Below are positions 38,272 through 47,129 of a stretch of DNA of 64,000 nt, one piece after another. Position numbers and translations under genes: made by a program. Under the pieces are notes generated by a model, which was given only the letters and a program-made list of their open reading frames with translations, searched no databases and was not told the origin of the DNA. Within the stretch, counting starts at the first letter, position 1. Each line of letters begins with the position of its first letter. Source of the DNA: Gordonia hydrophobica NBRC 16057 (GTDB lineage: Bacteria > Actinomycetota > Actinomycetes > Mycobacteriales > Mycobacteriaceae); the NCBI RefSeq assembly GCF_001592365.1, contig NZ_BCWU01000007.1, forward strand, positions 186,001 through 250,000, read 5' to 3'.

Positions 38272-41157
38272 TTGATCCTGGTATTGATCGCCCTGTTCAT
38301 CAGTGCGCTCATCGCACCACCGATCATCAAGGCTCTCGGTTCCCGCGGATTCTACGTCCTCGCCGTCGCCCCGGCCGCAGGTCTGGGCTGGGTGATCGCC
38401 CACTGGCCCGAGTCGGGATCGCCGCCGCGCGTCGAAGTCGTCAGGTGGATCCCCAGCCTGAGCATGGACATCACCCTTCGGTTCGACACCCTCGCAGCCG
38501 TGATGTCGGTGCTGATTCTGGGGGTCGGGACCCTGGTCCTGATCTACTGTGCCAACTACTTCGACGAGATGCGTCGCCGGATCGCCGTCTTCGGCGGCGA
38601 GCTCGTCGCCTTCGCCGGCGCCATGTTCGGCCTCGTCGTCAGCGACAACACCCTGGTCATGTACGTCTTCTGGGAGGCGACGACCGTCCTGTCGTTCATG
38701 CTGGTCGGCTTCTTCGCCGTTCGTGCCACCTCGCGCCGCGCCGCCACCCAGGCGCTGCTGGTCACCACCTTCGGCGGCCTCGCGATGCTGGTCGGCATCA
38801 TCATGCTGGGCGAGCGCACGGGCAGCTACCTGCTGTCCGACCTGATCGCGCACCCGCCGACCGCAGGCGTCTACGTCGACGTCGCCGTCGTCCTGATCTT
38901 GATCGGCGCCCTCTCGAAGTCGGCGATCGTGCCCTTCCACTTCTGGCTTCCGGGAGCGATGGCGGCGCCCACCCCCGTCAGCGCGTACTTGCACGCTGCG
39001 GCGATGGTGAAGGCGGGCGTCTACCTCGTCGCCCGGCTGGCACCGGCATTCGCCCCGCTGCTGAGCTGGCAGATCCCGGTGATCGGCCTCGGCATGCTCA
39101 CGATGGTGCTCGGCGGCTGGCGCTCGTTGCGCGAGCTCGACTTGAAGCTGATCCTCGCGTTCGGCACCGTCTCCCAGCTCGGCTTCATCACCGTGCTGGT
39201 CGGCATCGGCGACGCCAACGTCGCGATGGCAGGCATGGCGATGGTCGTGGCGCACGCGATGTTCAAGGCCTGTCTGTTCATGGTCGTCGGCATCATCGAC
39301 CACTCCACCGGCACGCGCGACATCCGCAAGCTGGCCCGGCTGGGTCAGCGCCTCCCCGGGCTCGCGGTGATCTCTGCGTTCGCCGGCGCCAGTATGGCCG
39401 GCCTGCCGTTCACCTTCGGCTTCGTCGGCAAGGAGACCGCGTTCGGCAGCATCTGGGAGACCGGCGCGCTCTCGCCCGTTCAACGTTCGATCGTCGACAT
39501 CGTGCTGTTGGTCGGATCGGTCCTCACGTTCGCCTACACCGTCCGCTTCATCTGGGGCGCCTTCGGCCGCAAGGTCCGCAGGCTGCCGACCCGCGCGGTC
39601 GCCCAACTCGAGCAGCCCGCCCGGATGTTCCTGCTCCCGCCCGCCGTCCTCGCGACGACCGGTGTCGTCACCTCGTTCTTCGCAGGCTGGATCAGCGACC
39701 TCGTCGAACCGTATGCGCACACCCTGCCCGCGTACGGCGAGGAGGTCGAGCATCTCGCACTATGGCACGGCTTCGGACTGCCCGTGATGTTCTCGATCAT
39801 CGTGGTGCTGGGCGGATCCGCACTGTTCCTCTTCCTCCGCGCCCGTCGCCGGAAGCTGTTCGTCACCCCGCCGCGCCTCAACGCCGACCGGATCTACGAC
39901 GCGTCGCTGCGCACCGCCGATCGCGTGTCGCTGTGGGTCACCCGAAACACCCAGCGCGGTTCGCTGCCGATCACCCAGGGCGTCATCCTGTCGACCGCCG
40001 TCCTGCTTCCGGTCACCGTGCTGTTCCTCGGCGACCGACACGGCCTGCACCTGCACGGCTTCAACACTGCCTCCGAGGTCGTCATCGGCCTCATCATGGT
40101 GGCCGCGGCCGCCGCGACCGCACTCCTCCGCAATCGTCTCGCCGGGCTGCTGACCCTGGGCGTGACCGGTTACGGCTGCGGTGCGCTGTTCGCACTGTAC
40201 GGCGCACCCGACCTCGCGCTGACCCAGTTCCTGGTCGAGAGCCTCACGCTCGTCGTCTTCGTCCTGGTGCTGCGCAAACTGCCGTCCGAGGCGACGCCGA
40301 AGCAGAGCACCGGGCACCGTCCGGTCCGGATCGCGATCGCCGTGGCCTTCGGCGCGATGCTGGTCCTGATCGGCATGTTCGCCGCCGCCGCGCGCTCCAC
40401 CGAACCGCTCCACGTGTATCTGGGCGACGCCGCCTACGAGTTCGGCAACGGCGCCAACGCCGTCAACGTGCTGCTCGTCGACATCCGCGCCTGGGACACC
40501 ATCGGCGAGGTGTCGGTGCTGATCGTCGCCGCGACCGGCGTCGCCTCCATGCTCTTCCGCAGTCGCCGCTTCGGCGCCGTCCCGCGCGTCACCGACGACC
40601 AGATCGCGCAGCGACGCAACGGCGACGACGCAACCCACGGTCGCACCACTTGGCTGCGCGGCAGCGAGATGCGCGATCCCGCCCAGCGCTCGCTGATCCT
40701 CGAAGCGACCACGCGACTGGTGTTCCCGACACTCGTCGTGCTGTCGGCGTACTTCTTCTTCGCCGGACACAACGCGCCCGGCGGCGGCTTCGCCGGCGGC
40801 CTGGTGATGGGGCTGGCCCTGGTCCTGCGCTACCTTGCGGGAGGACGCTACGAGCTCGGCGAAGCCCTCCGCGTGGAAGCGGGCACCATCCTCGGCGCCG
40901 GACTGCTGATCGCCGCGGGCACCGCCGCCACCTCCCTGTTCTTCGGCGCCCCCGCGCTGTCGTCGGCGACGTTCCAACTGCACCTGCCGATCTTCGGCGA
41001 CTTCAAACTGGTGACCGCCCTGTTCTTCGACCTCGGCATCTACCTGATCGTCGTCGGCCTGGTGGTGGACGTGCTGCGCAGTCTCGGCGCCCGACTCGAC
41101 GTCGCGGACCGCGAGAGCGAACAGCAGATCGACGCGACCCCGGCGGAGGTGAAGTGA
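38272..41157 (+). CDS. mnhA: Mrp Na+/H+ antiporter subunit A with fused subunit B
   Basis: A 961-residue membrane protein, the large subunit of the Mrp (Mnh) multisubunit cation/proton antiporter, related to NuoL. The N-terminal two thirds has the NuoL-like proton channel (FWEATTVLSFMLVGFF, SKSAIVPFHFWLPGAMAAPT, and AHAMFKACLFMVVGIIDH). The last part (LEATTRLVFPTLVVLSAYFF with NAPGGGFAGGLVMG) is the MnhB domain, so A and B are fused. The start is TTG 38272 with GGAG 7 nt upstream. First gene of a six-gene operon for Na+ extrusion and pH homeostasis. Confidence 0.95.
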   Translation: MILVLIALFISALIAPPIIKALGSRGFYVLAVAPAAGLGWVIAHWPESGSPPRVEVVRWIPSLSMDITLRFDTLAAVMSVLILGVGTLVLIYCANYFDEMRRRIAVFGGELVAFAGAMFGLVVSDNTLVMYVFWEATTVLSFMLVGFFAVRATSRRAATQALLVTTFGGLAMLVGIIMLGERTGSYLLSDLIAHPPTAGVYVDVAVVLILIGALSKSAIVPFHFWLPGAMAAPTPVSAYLHAAAMVKAGVYLVARLAPAFAPLLSWQIPVIGLGMLTMVLGGWRSLRELDLKLILAFGTVSQLGFITVLVGIGDANVAMAGMAMVVAHAMFKACLFMVVGIIDHSTGTRDIRKLARLGQRLPGLAVISAFAGASMAGLPFTFGFVGKETAFGSIWETGALSPVQRSIVDIVLLVGSVLTFAYTVRFIWGAFGRKVRRLPTRAVAQLEQPARMFLLPPAVLATTGVVTSFFAGWISDLVEPYAHTLPAYGEEVEHLALWHGFGLPVMFSIIVVLGGSALFLFLRARRRKLFVTPPRLNADRIYDASLRTADRVSLWVTRNTQRGSLPITQGVILSTAVLLPVTVLFLGDRHGLHLHGFNTASEVVIGLIMVAAAAATALLRNRLAGLLTLGVTGYGCGALFALYGAPDLALTQFLVESLTLVVFVLVLRKLPSEATPKQSTGHRPVRIAIAVAFGAMLVLIGMFAAAARSTEPLHVYLGDAAYEFGNGANAVNVLLVDIRAWDTIGEVSVLIVAATGVASMLFRSRRFGAVPRVTDDQIAQRRNGDDATHGRTTWLRGSEMRDPAQRSLILEATTRLVFPTLVVLSAYFFFAGHNAPGGGFAGGLVMGLALVLRYLAGGRYELGEALRVEAGTILGAGLLIAAGTAATSLFFGAPALSSATFQLHLPIFGDFKLVTALFFDLGIYLIVVGLVVDVLRSLGARLDVADRESEQQIDATPAEVK

Positions 41158-41822
41158 TGGCGGTGAACCTCGGACTGTTGATCGTCATCGGCGCCATGGC
41201 CGCCGCAGGCGTCTATCTGCTGACCGAACGCAGCTTGATCCGCATGCTGTTCGGCCTGCTGTTGGTCGGCAACGCCTTGAACTTGATGATCGTCGTGCTG
41301 GCCGGGCCGCCCGGCCATCCGCCGATCCGGGGGCGCGAGTCCGCGGGGCAGTCGTTCGATACCGATCCCCTCGCCCAGGGCATGGTGTTGACCGCGATCG
41401 TCCTGACCGTGGGCATCGCCGCGTTCATCCTCGCCCTGACGTATCGGCTGTTCCAGATCAACCAGGCCGCCGAAGAGGAAGAGCCGCTGCCCGGCCAGGA
41501 GATCGCCACCGACGACGAGGTCGGCGACGACGAGGAGGACATCAAGATCCTCACCGGGTCGTTCGAGTCGCTGCCCGACCGCGACCGCAGCGACGATCCG
41601 TCGACGGGCGCCGACACCGTGGTCGGCGACCTCTTCGACTCCCGCGGCAACCCGATCACCGCGGAGGAGTTCATCGCCTCGCACGTCAACGTCCACGAGC
41701 CGGACCTGATGCCGGAGGACGCCAACGTCCTCGATCATCTGCCCGACGACGGCGACGAGATGCCGTCCGACGCCGACAGCCCAGACGACCTCGACAACGA
41801 CGATGCGGAGGTGAACCGATGA
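41157..41822 (+). CDS. mnhC: Mrp Na+/H+ antiporter subunit C, with acidic C-terminal tail
   Basis: A 221-residue protein. Residues 1-105 are the NuoK-like MnhC subunit with three membrane helices (LGLLIVIGAMAAAGVYLLTE, MLFGLLLVGNALNLMIVVLA, and VLTAIVLTVGIAAFILALTY). The remaining 115 residues are an unusual, strongly acidic soluble tail with many Asp/Glu runs, absent from standard MnhC of about 110-115 residues. ATG 41157 overlaps the mnhA stop, and the 3' end overlaps mnhD. Confidence 0.92.
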   Translation: MAVNLGLLIVIGAMAAAGVYLLTERSLIRMLFGLLLVGNALNLMIVVLAGPPGHPPIRGRESAGQSFDTDPLAQGMVLTAIVLTVGIAAFILALTYRLFQINQAAEEEEPLPGQEIATDDEVGDDEEDIKILTGSFESLPDRDRSDDPSTGADTVVGDLFDSRGNPITAEEFIASHVNVHEPDLMPEDANVLDHLPDDGDEMPSDADSPDDLDNDDAEVNR

Positions 41823-43456
41823 GCCCGCAACCCTCGTGGATCACGACGCTCATCGTCCTGCCGACGCTGGTCCCGTTGGTCGCCGCCGCCGTCACCCTGC
41901 TCGCCGGGCGGAGTCCGCGGGTGCAGCGGCTGGTGACCGTCGTCGCCCTCGGGATCGCGCTCACCGCGTCGTGCCTGATGATGTATCTGACCAGCGCCCA
42001 CGGAACGTTCGCGGTCACCATCGGAGGCTGGGACGGGCACGGCCTGGTCGGCACACCGCTCGGCATCACGCTCGTCGTGGACCGACTGGCCGCGCTGATG
42101 CTGGTGATCTCGCTGACCGTGCTGCTGTGCGTGGTGGTCTACGCGATCGGGCAGGACGTCCGCGACGGCACCACCGAACAGCCGGTGTCGATCTTCCTGC
42201 CGAGTTACCTGGTGCTGACCGCGGGCGTCTGCAACTCGTTCCTCGCCGGCGACCTGTTCAACCTGTACGTCTCCTTCGAAGTCCTGCTGGCTGCGAGCTT
42301 CGTCCTGCTCACCCTGGGTGCGAGCACCGATCGCGTCCGCGCGGGCGCGTCGTACATCATGGTGTCGATGGTGTCGTCGCTGATCTTCCTGGCGGGCATC
42401 GCCTTCGCCTACGCGACCACCGGGACGCTCAACCTGGCCGAGATGGCGATCCGGCTCGACGAGGTCCCCGACGGCACGCGCAACGCCCTGTACGCCGTCC
42501 TGCTGGTCGCGTTCGGAATCAAGGCCGCCGTGTTCCCGCTCTCGACGTGGCTCCCCGACTCGTACCCCACCGCACCCGCACCGGTGACCGCGGTGTTCGC
42601 CGGCCTGCTGACCAAGGTCGGCGTGTACGCGCTGATCCGCACCCACACGCTGCTGTTCCCGGGCGGCACGATGGACAACGTCCTGATGGTGGCCGGCCTG
42701 CTGACGATGCTCGTCGGCATCTTCGGCGCCATCGCGCAGTCGGACATCAAACGACTGCTGTCGTTCACACTGGTCAGCCACATCGGCTACATGGTGTTCG
42801 GCATCGCCGTCGGTTCGCAGCTGTCGACGTCGGCGGCGATCTACTACGTCGCCCACCACATTCTGGTGCAGACCACGCTGTTCCTGGTGGTCGGCCTGAT
42901 CGAACGACAAGCGGGCTCGGCGTCGCTGCGCCGCCTCGGCGGCCTCATCGCGAGTCCCCTGCTCGCGGTGCTGTTCCTCATCCCCGCGCTGAACCTGGGC
43001 GGCATTCCGCCGTTCTCCGGATTCATCGGCAAGGTGGCGCTGCTGGAGGCCGGCGCTCAGGACGGGTCGGCGCTGTCGTGGGTGTTGATCGCGGGCTCGG
43101 TCATCACCAGCCTGCTGACGCTGTACGTGATGGCCCGCATCTGGACCAAGGCGTTCTGGCGCGCGCGGGCCGACGCCCCCGAGGGCGCGATGGCCTCGAG
43201 CACCGCGTCGGCGCTGATCCTGGAGGGTGAGGACGTGCTGCTCTCCGAACGCGAGGACGTCGGCCGCATGCCGGTGACCATGGTGGTTCCCACCATGGCG
43301 ATGGTCGCGGCCGGGTTGGCGCTGACCTTGTGGGGCGGCCCCATGTTCCACTTCACCGACGACGCCGCAGACGGCGTGATCGACCGCAGTCAGTACATCT
43401 CCACGGTCCTGCAGAAGTCCGAGGCAGCGATGCATCCGAGCGGAGGTCAGGGATGA
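41819..43456 (+). CDS. mnhD: Mrp Na+/H+ antiporter subunit D
   Basis: A 545-residue NuoM/N-like subunit with about 14 membrane helices that carries out proton translocation in the Mrp complex. Blocks seen: FNLYVSFEVLLAASFVLLTL, FGIKAAVFPLSTWLPDSYPT, SDIKRLLSFTLVSHIGYMVF and LGGIPPFSGFIGKVALLEAG. The conserved Glu of helix 5 and the Lys residues of the channel are present. ATG 41819 overlaps mnhC by 4 nt; the stop overlaps mnhE by 4 nt. Confidence 0.96.
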   Translation: MSPQPSWITTLIVLPTLVPLVAAAVTLLAGRSPRVQRLVTVVALGIALTASCLMMYLTSAHGTFAVTIGGWDGHGLVGTPLGITLVVDRLAALMLVISLTVLLCVVVYAIGQDVRDGTTEQPVSIFLPSYLVLTAGVCNSFLAGDLFNLYVSFEVLLAASFVLLTLGASTDRVRAGASYIMVSMVSSLIFLAGIAFAYATTGTLNLAEMAIRLDEVPDGTRNALYAVLLVAFGIKAAVFPLSTWLPDSYPTAPAPVTAVFAGLLTKVGVYALIRTHTLLFPGGTMDNVLMVAGLLTMLVGIFGAIAQSDIKRLLSFTLVSHIGYMVFGIAVGSQLSTSAAIYYVAHHILVQTTLFLVVGLIERQAGSASLRRLGGLIASPLLAVLFLIPALNLGGIPPFSGFIGKVALLEAGAQDGSALSWVLIAGSVITSLLTLYVMARIWTKAFWRARADAPEGAMASSTASALILEGEDVLLSEREDVGRMPVTMVVPTMAMVAAGLALTLWGGPMFHFTDDAADGVIDRSQYISTVLQKSEAAMHPSGGQG

Positions 43457-44238
43457 GTCCGGCGCCGTTTCCCGATCGACCGCACGCCAAACCGGTGGGC
43501 AAACGCCCGGTGGCCGCGTTCTTCGGCAACCTGTGGCGGGTGGCTCTCGTCAACTTCGCGTGGCCGGTGGTGCGGCTCTACGTCTGGTTGAGCGCACGCC
43601 TACGCGCCCCCAGGTGGATGGGCGGCTCGCTCCGCGAGATCGGCTTGCGGCTGTGGGGGTTCGCGTGGCTGACCTCGGTCTGGGTGCTGCTGTGGGGCGA
43701 CGTGACCTGGAGCAACATCGTGGCGGGCGCCGTGATCGCACTCCTGGTGATGGTCCTGCTGCCGCTGCCGCGCGTCGCCGTCGAAGGTCGGTTCCATCCG
43801 CTGTCGGCGCTGAAACTGGTCGCGACCATGCTCTACAACTTCTTCATCTCCAGCGCCCAGGTGGCGTGGGCCGCGGTCAAGCCCGGTGAGCCGCCGCTCG
43901 GCGTGGTGGTGCGCGTGCACATGGCGATCAAGTCCGACCTCACCCTCACCCTCGCCGTCGACTACATCAATCTGGTGCCGGGCACGATGGTCGTGGAGAT
44001 CGATCAACCGGCGCGCATGCTCTACATCCACGTCTTCGACGCGCGCCAGCAGAAGCACGTCGACAGTTTCCTGAGCCAGGTGGCGTACATCGAGCGCGAG
44101 TTCATCCGGACCTTCGAGCGCGACGAGGAATGGCATCCCAGCCCGCTCCACGGCATCGACGACGACTACCACCACGTACCGTTCGCCGACCGTCAGCGCG
44201 TGGCCGAGCAGGACGCCTCCCGAAAGGAGAAGCGATGA
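43453..44238 (+). CDS. mnhE: Mrp Na+/H+ antiporter subunit E
   Basis: A 261-residue subunit, longer than the usual 160-170. An N-terminal extension of about 70 residues precedes the MnhE core (GFAWLTSVWVLLWGDVTWSN with GAVIALLVMVLLPLPR). The cytoplasmic domain follows, with VDYINLVPGTMVVEID, a typical MnhE stretch. The C-terminal 50 residues are acidic and His-rich (EWHPSPLHGIDDDYHHVPF). ATG 43453 overlaps mnhD. Confidence 0.92.
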   Translation: MSPAPFPDRPHAKPVGKRPVAAFFGNLWRVALVNFAWPVVRLYVWLSARLRAPRWMGGSLREIGLRLWGFAWLTSVWVLLWGDVTWSNIVAGAVIALLVMVLLPLPRVAVEGRFHPLSALKLVATMLYNFFISSAQVAWAAVKPGEPPLGVVVRVHMAIKSDLTLTLAVDYINLVPGTMVVEIDQPARMLYIHVFDARQQKHVDSFLSQVAYIEREFIRTFERDEEWHPSPLHGIDDDYHHVPFADRQRVAEQDASRKEKR

Positions 44239-44498
44239 CCGTCGTCTGGATTCTCAGTGCAGCGATGGTGCTCACCGCCGCAGCGCTGACCGCGTACCGG
44301 ACGCTCCGCGGACCGACGACGCTCGATCGGCTCGTCGGCGTCGACGCGCTGGTCGCGATCGCCATCTGCGGGCTGTCGGTGTGGGTCGCCTACACCTTCG
44401 ACACCACGGTCGTCCCCGGCATCGTCGCCCTGAGCCTGGTCGGGTTCATCGGGTCGATCGCCGTCGCTCGGTTTCGTGTGCGGGATGATCAGCGATGA
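44235..44498 (+). CDS. mnhF: Mrp Na+/H+ antiporter subunit F
   Basis: An 87-residue subunit with three helices, typical size. AYRTLRGPTTLDRLVGVDAL is the MnhF signature, followed by a helix with FDTTVVPGIVALSLVGFIGS. ATG 44235 has AAAGGAG upstream and overlaps mnhE by 4 nt; its stop overlaps mnhG. Confidence 0.93.
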   Translation: MTVVWILSAAMVLTAAALTAYRTLRGPTTLDRLVGVDALVAIAICGLSVWVAYTFDTTVVPGIVALSLVGFIGSIAVARFRVRDDQR

Positions 44499-44824
44499 TC
44501 ATCGACGTGGTCTCCGCGGTCCTGATCCTGACCGGATCACTGCTGGCGCTCACCGCTGCGATCGGCATCGTCCGCTTCCCCGACACCCTCAGCCGCATGC
44601 ACGCGGCCACCAAACCGCAGACGTTCGGGATGATCCTGGTCCTCACGGGCACCTTCATCCGCCTCAACGGTCACGTGGACGGTGGAATGCTGATCCTGAC
44701 CGGCCTGTTCACGCTCATCACCGCCCCCGTCGTCGCCCAGCGCGTCGGCCGCCTGGTCTATCGCGAGCAGTCCCTGGGCGACGAGGTGATCGACGAAGGA
44801 GATTTCACGGCGCGGCGGGAATAG
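44495..44824 (+). CDS. mnhG: Mrp Na+/H+ antiporter subunit G
   Basis: A 109-residue subunit with three helices. The conserved motif IVRFPDTLSRMHAATKPQTF is the MnhG hallmark, followed by GMLILTGLFTLITAPVVAQ. It is the last gene of the operon; the complete Mrp set A/B, C, D, E, F, G is therefore present. The stop is 8 nt before copy B of the inverted-repeat element, which may terminate the transcript. Confidence 0.93.
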   Translation: MIIDVVSAVLILTGSLLALTAAIGIVRFPDTLSRMHAATKPQTFGMILVLTGTFIRLNGHVDGGMLILTGLFTLITAPVVAQRVGRLVYREQSLGDEVIDEGDFTARRE

Positions 44825-44832
44825 CCTTCGAT

Positions 44833-45257
44833 GATTGATTCCCGGTGACGGTCGTCCCCGACACTGGTCGTGGGGTGGCTGCGGGCGGAGCGAGCACGCA
44901 GTTATCGAGACCGTGAGTTCGCTGGAACCGCGGGCCTTCCGCCGCCATCATGTGGTGATCCCGCCAGTGCTCCGACGGATCTTGGGCCGGCGCCTCCGTG
45001 GCGGGAAGCGGTGGTCTTCATCGGCGAGGCCTCGTCCGACTGACGATCCCTGCTGAGAACTGCCTGCTCAGGCGCTTCCGACGGAATATTGCCGCCGGAG
45101 GGCGCTGAGCAAGCAGTTCTCAGCACCATGTGACAGCAGGCGGCGCGGCGCCGACATCAGATCAAACGGAGGCCTCCCGCGACCACCGCGTGCGTGCTCG
45201 GCTCCGCTCGCAGGCAGCACTCGACCAGCGTGGAACGACCATCCCTGGGAATCAATC
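44833..45257 (+). repeat. Non-coding element with long terminal inverted repeats, copy B
   Basis: A 425-bp element filling the gap between convergent mnhG and YbdK stops. The outermost ends are GATTGATTCCCGGTGACGG at 44833 and, inverted, a near copy ending at 45257. Further in, the left end (44862-44905, with GCGGGCGGAGCGAGCACGCA) is inverted at 45189-45233. An internal hairpin joins 45052-45075 to 45102-45124 with one mismatch and one bulge. The core matches copy A on the opposite strand. No open reading frame in it looks genuine and no target-site duplication was certain. Confidence 0.8.
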
Positions 45258-45259
45258 GT

Positions 45260-46390
45260 TCAGTGCAGTTCGCGAACCACCGAGTCGACGACGGCGCGGA
45301 GATCGCCGGATTCCTCGAACACGATCCGCTGACGCTGGTAACTGGCGGCGCCGTCGATGATCTCGTGCACCAGCCCCAACTCGTCCAGGCAGCCGAGCGA
45401 CGCCGCGACCGGCTCCAACCGGACCAGCAGGTCGGCGAAGTCCTCGGTCACCAGTCGTTCGGAACACGCAGAGTCCTGGATGATGATCGCATCGAGTCCG
45501 TACCGCGCGGCGCGCCACTTGTTCTCCTGCACCAGCCAGGGGGCCATCTGCGGCAGGGTCTCCCCCGCCGATAGCCGCCGGTCCAAGTCCACGATCAGGC
45601 AGTGGGTGAGCGCCACGATTGCGGCCAGCTCTCGTCGATTCGAGACGCCGTCACACACCCGAACCTCGATGGTGCCCAGATGCGGCGACGGCCGGACGTC
45701 CCAGCGGATCTCGTTCAAGTGATCGATGATCCCGGTGGTCTTCTGGTCGTGGACAAAGCCCTCGAACTCCGACCAGGTCTCGAACTGGAACGGAAGGCCT
45801 GCGGTCGGCAGCTGCTGGAACATCATGGCGCGGTTGCTCGCATAACCGGTCGACCGACCGGCCCACATGGGCGACGACGCCGAAAGCGCCAGCAGATGCG
45901 GGTAGTACTTGAGCAGTGACGACTGGATCGGCAGCACCTTGTCACGGTCGTCGATGCCCACGTGCACGTGTACGCCCCAGATCAACATCTGCCGACCCCA
46001 CCACTGGGTGCGCTCGATCAACTCGGCATACCGGCTGCCGTCCGACAACTGCTGGGCCGACCATTCGGCGAACGGATGCGTGCCCGCGCCGTAGAGATCC
46101 ACGCCGATCTCGTCGGCGAGACCACGGACCACCTCCAGCGAACCGCCGAGATCGTCCATCGCCTCACCGACGGTCGTGCAGATGCCGGTGACGAGCTCGA
46201 CCGTGTTGCGGAGGAGCTCCCGGTGGATTTTGCCCCGCTGGTCGCCTGCCCGTTCCTCGACGAGGTGGAACAGCTGGTCGGCCGCGTTCGAGAGGTCCCG
46301 TGTGGTCTGGTCGACCAGCGCCAGCTCCCACTCCACGCCCAGCGTCGGCCGCGGGGAGGCGCTGAAGGCGATGCCCGCCGGGGAGGTCAT
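45260..46390 (-). CDS. Carboxylate-amine ligase, YbdK-type glutamate-cysteine ligase 2
   Basis: A 376-residue ATP-grasp-like ligase of the GCS2 family. E. coli YbdK has weak gamma-glutamylcysteine synthetase activity, and the mycobacterial homologue (Rv0433) is next to sodC. Seen: TLGVEWELALVDQTTRDL (substrate/metal Glu residues), ELVTGICTTVGEAM, GTHPFAEWSAQQ and WGVHVHVGIDDRDKVLP with the active-site His pair. SPHLGTIEVRVCDG also fits. ATG 46390 is 14 nt after the sodC stop, so the two are co-transcribed. The true substrate is uncertain; mycolata use mycothiol rather than glutathione. Confidence 0.9.
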   Translation of the reverse strand: MTSPAGIAFSASPRPTLGVEWELALVDQTTRDLSNAADQLFHLVEERAGDQRGKIHRELLRNTVELVTGICTTVGEAMDDLGGSLEVVRGLADEIGVDLYGAGTHPFAEWSAQQLSDGSRYAELIERTQWWGRQMLIWGVHVHVGIDDRDKVLPIQSSLLKYYPHLLALSASSPMWAGRSTGYASNRAMMFQQLPTAGLPFQFETWSEFEGFVHDQKTTGIIDHLNEIRWDVRPSPHLGTIEVRVCDGVSNRRELAAIVALTHCLIVDLDRRLSAGETLPQMAPWLVQENKWRAARYGLDAIIIQDSACSERLVTEDFADLLVRLEPVAASLGCLDELGLVHEIIDGAASYQRQRIVFEESGDLRAVVDSVVRELH

Positions 46391-46404
46391 CGTCGTCCGA
46401 ATCG

Positions 46405-47004
46405 CTAGCTGGTCTGGCGCAGGATGCCGCAGGCGAGGCGCGGAGCCTCGGTGCCGGTGCCCGCGAGGTCGTGCAGGATCAGGGCCTTGCCGCGGATCTG
46501 CTGCACCGTGAACGCATCGGTGGTGTAGGTGTTGCTGGCCGTTCCGTCCTTGAGGACGTTCATGCTCATCAGGTCACCGGACTCCGGCTTCTCCGTGCGG
46601 CCGTCCACCTGGAAGTGTCCGCCCGCGCTGGCGAAGGCGGTGGACGCCTCACACTTGCCGACCGTGTGGATGTGCAGCCCGTGCTCGCCCGGCTTGACCC
46701 CGGAGACGCGCGCCGCCACCTTCACGGCGTCGCCCTCCTGCGAGAGGCTCACGAACCCGACGCGGTGCCCGTCCTTGTCGACCAGCGTCGCGGACGCGGA
46801 CTCGGCCGACGGGATCTGGTCCATGTTGACGACCTCGCCGGGAGCCACCTGATCGCCGGTCACGACGGCGGGCGTGGTGCCCTTCACGTCGGACGGGTGC
46901 TCATTCGGCGTACACGCCGACAGCGCCAGTACTGCGCCGCCCGCGGCGGCGACTGCTGCGATGGCCCGAACTGCCGAAGCGCGATTGGTGCTACGGACGG
47001 TCAT
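46405..47004 (-). CDS. sodC: Cu superoxide dismutase lipoprotein (SodC), zinc ligands missing
   Basis: A 199-residue exported copper SOD that removes superoxide outside the membrane. The signal peptide ends in lipobox LSAC with Cys31 lipidated. Copper ligands are visible: His111 and His113 in HGLHIH, His130 in AGGHF and His178 in LILHD. The structural disulfide is Cys118 with Cys192. Between His130 and Asp144 there is no further His, so the two zinc-only histidines of standard Cu,Zn-SODs are absent, as known for M. tuberculosis SodC. ATG 47004 with AAGGAG upstream. Second last in a reverse operon. Confidence 0.94.
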   Translation of the reverse strand: MTVRSTNRASAVRAIAAVAAAGGAVLALSACTPNEHPSDVKGTTPAVVTGDQVAPGEVVNMDQIPSAESASATLVDKDGHRVGFVSLSQEGDAVKVAARVSGVKPGEHGLHIHTVGKCEASTAFASAGGHFQVDGRTEKPESGDLMSMNVLKDGTASNTYTTDAFTVQQIRGKALILHDLAGTGTEAPRLACGILRQTS

Positions 47005-47129
47005 GAGTGCTCCTTCGTCGGTCGGCAGGGGCGGACGCAGCTGTATCGCTTCGCTCGCACCGGGCTGATGCCGTGATCGGAATTGATTCTGTTCGCCAAT
47101 GATTATGACCGGTCCGTCTGGGCCGCGCG

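Noticed and set aside
41735..43435. 566-codon reverse open frame opposite mnhD
   Set aside because: His/Arg/Gln-rich shadow translation without a domain; the forward strand encodes a canonical Mrp subunit.
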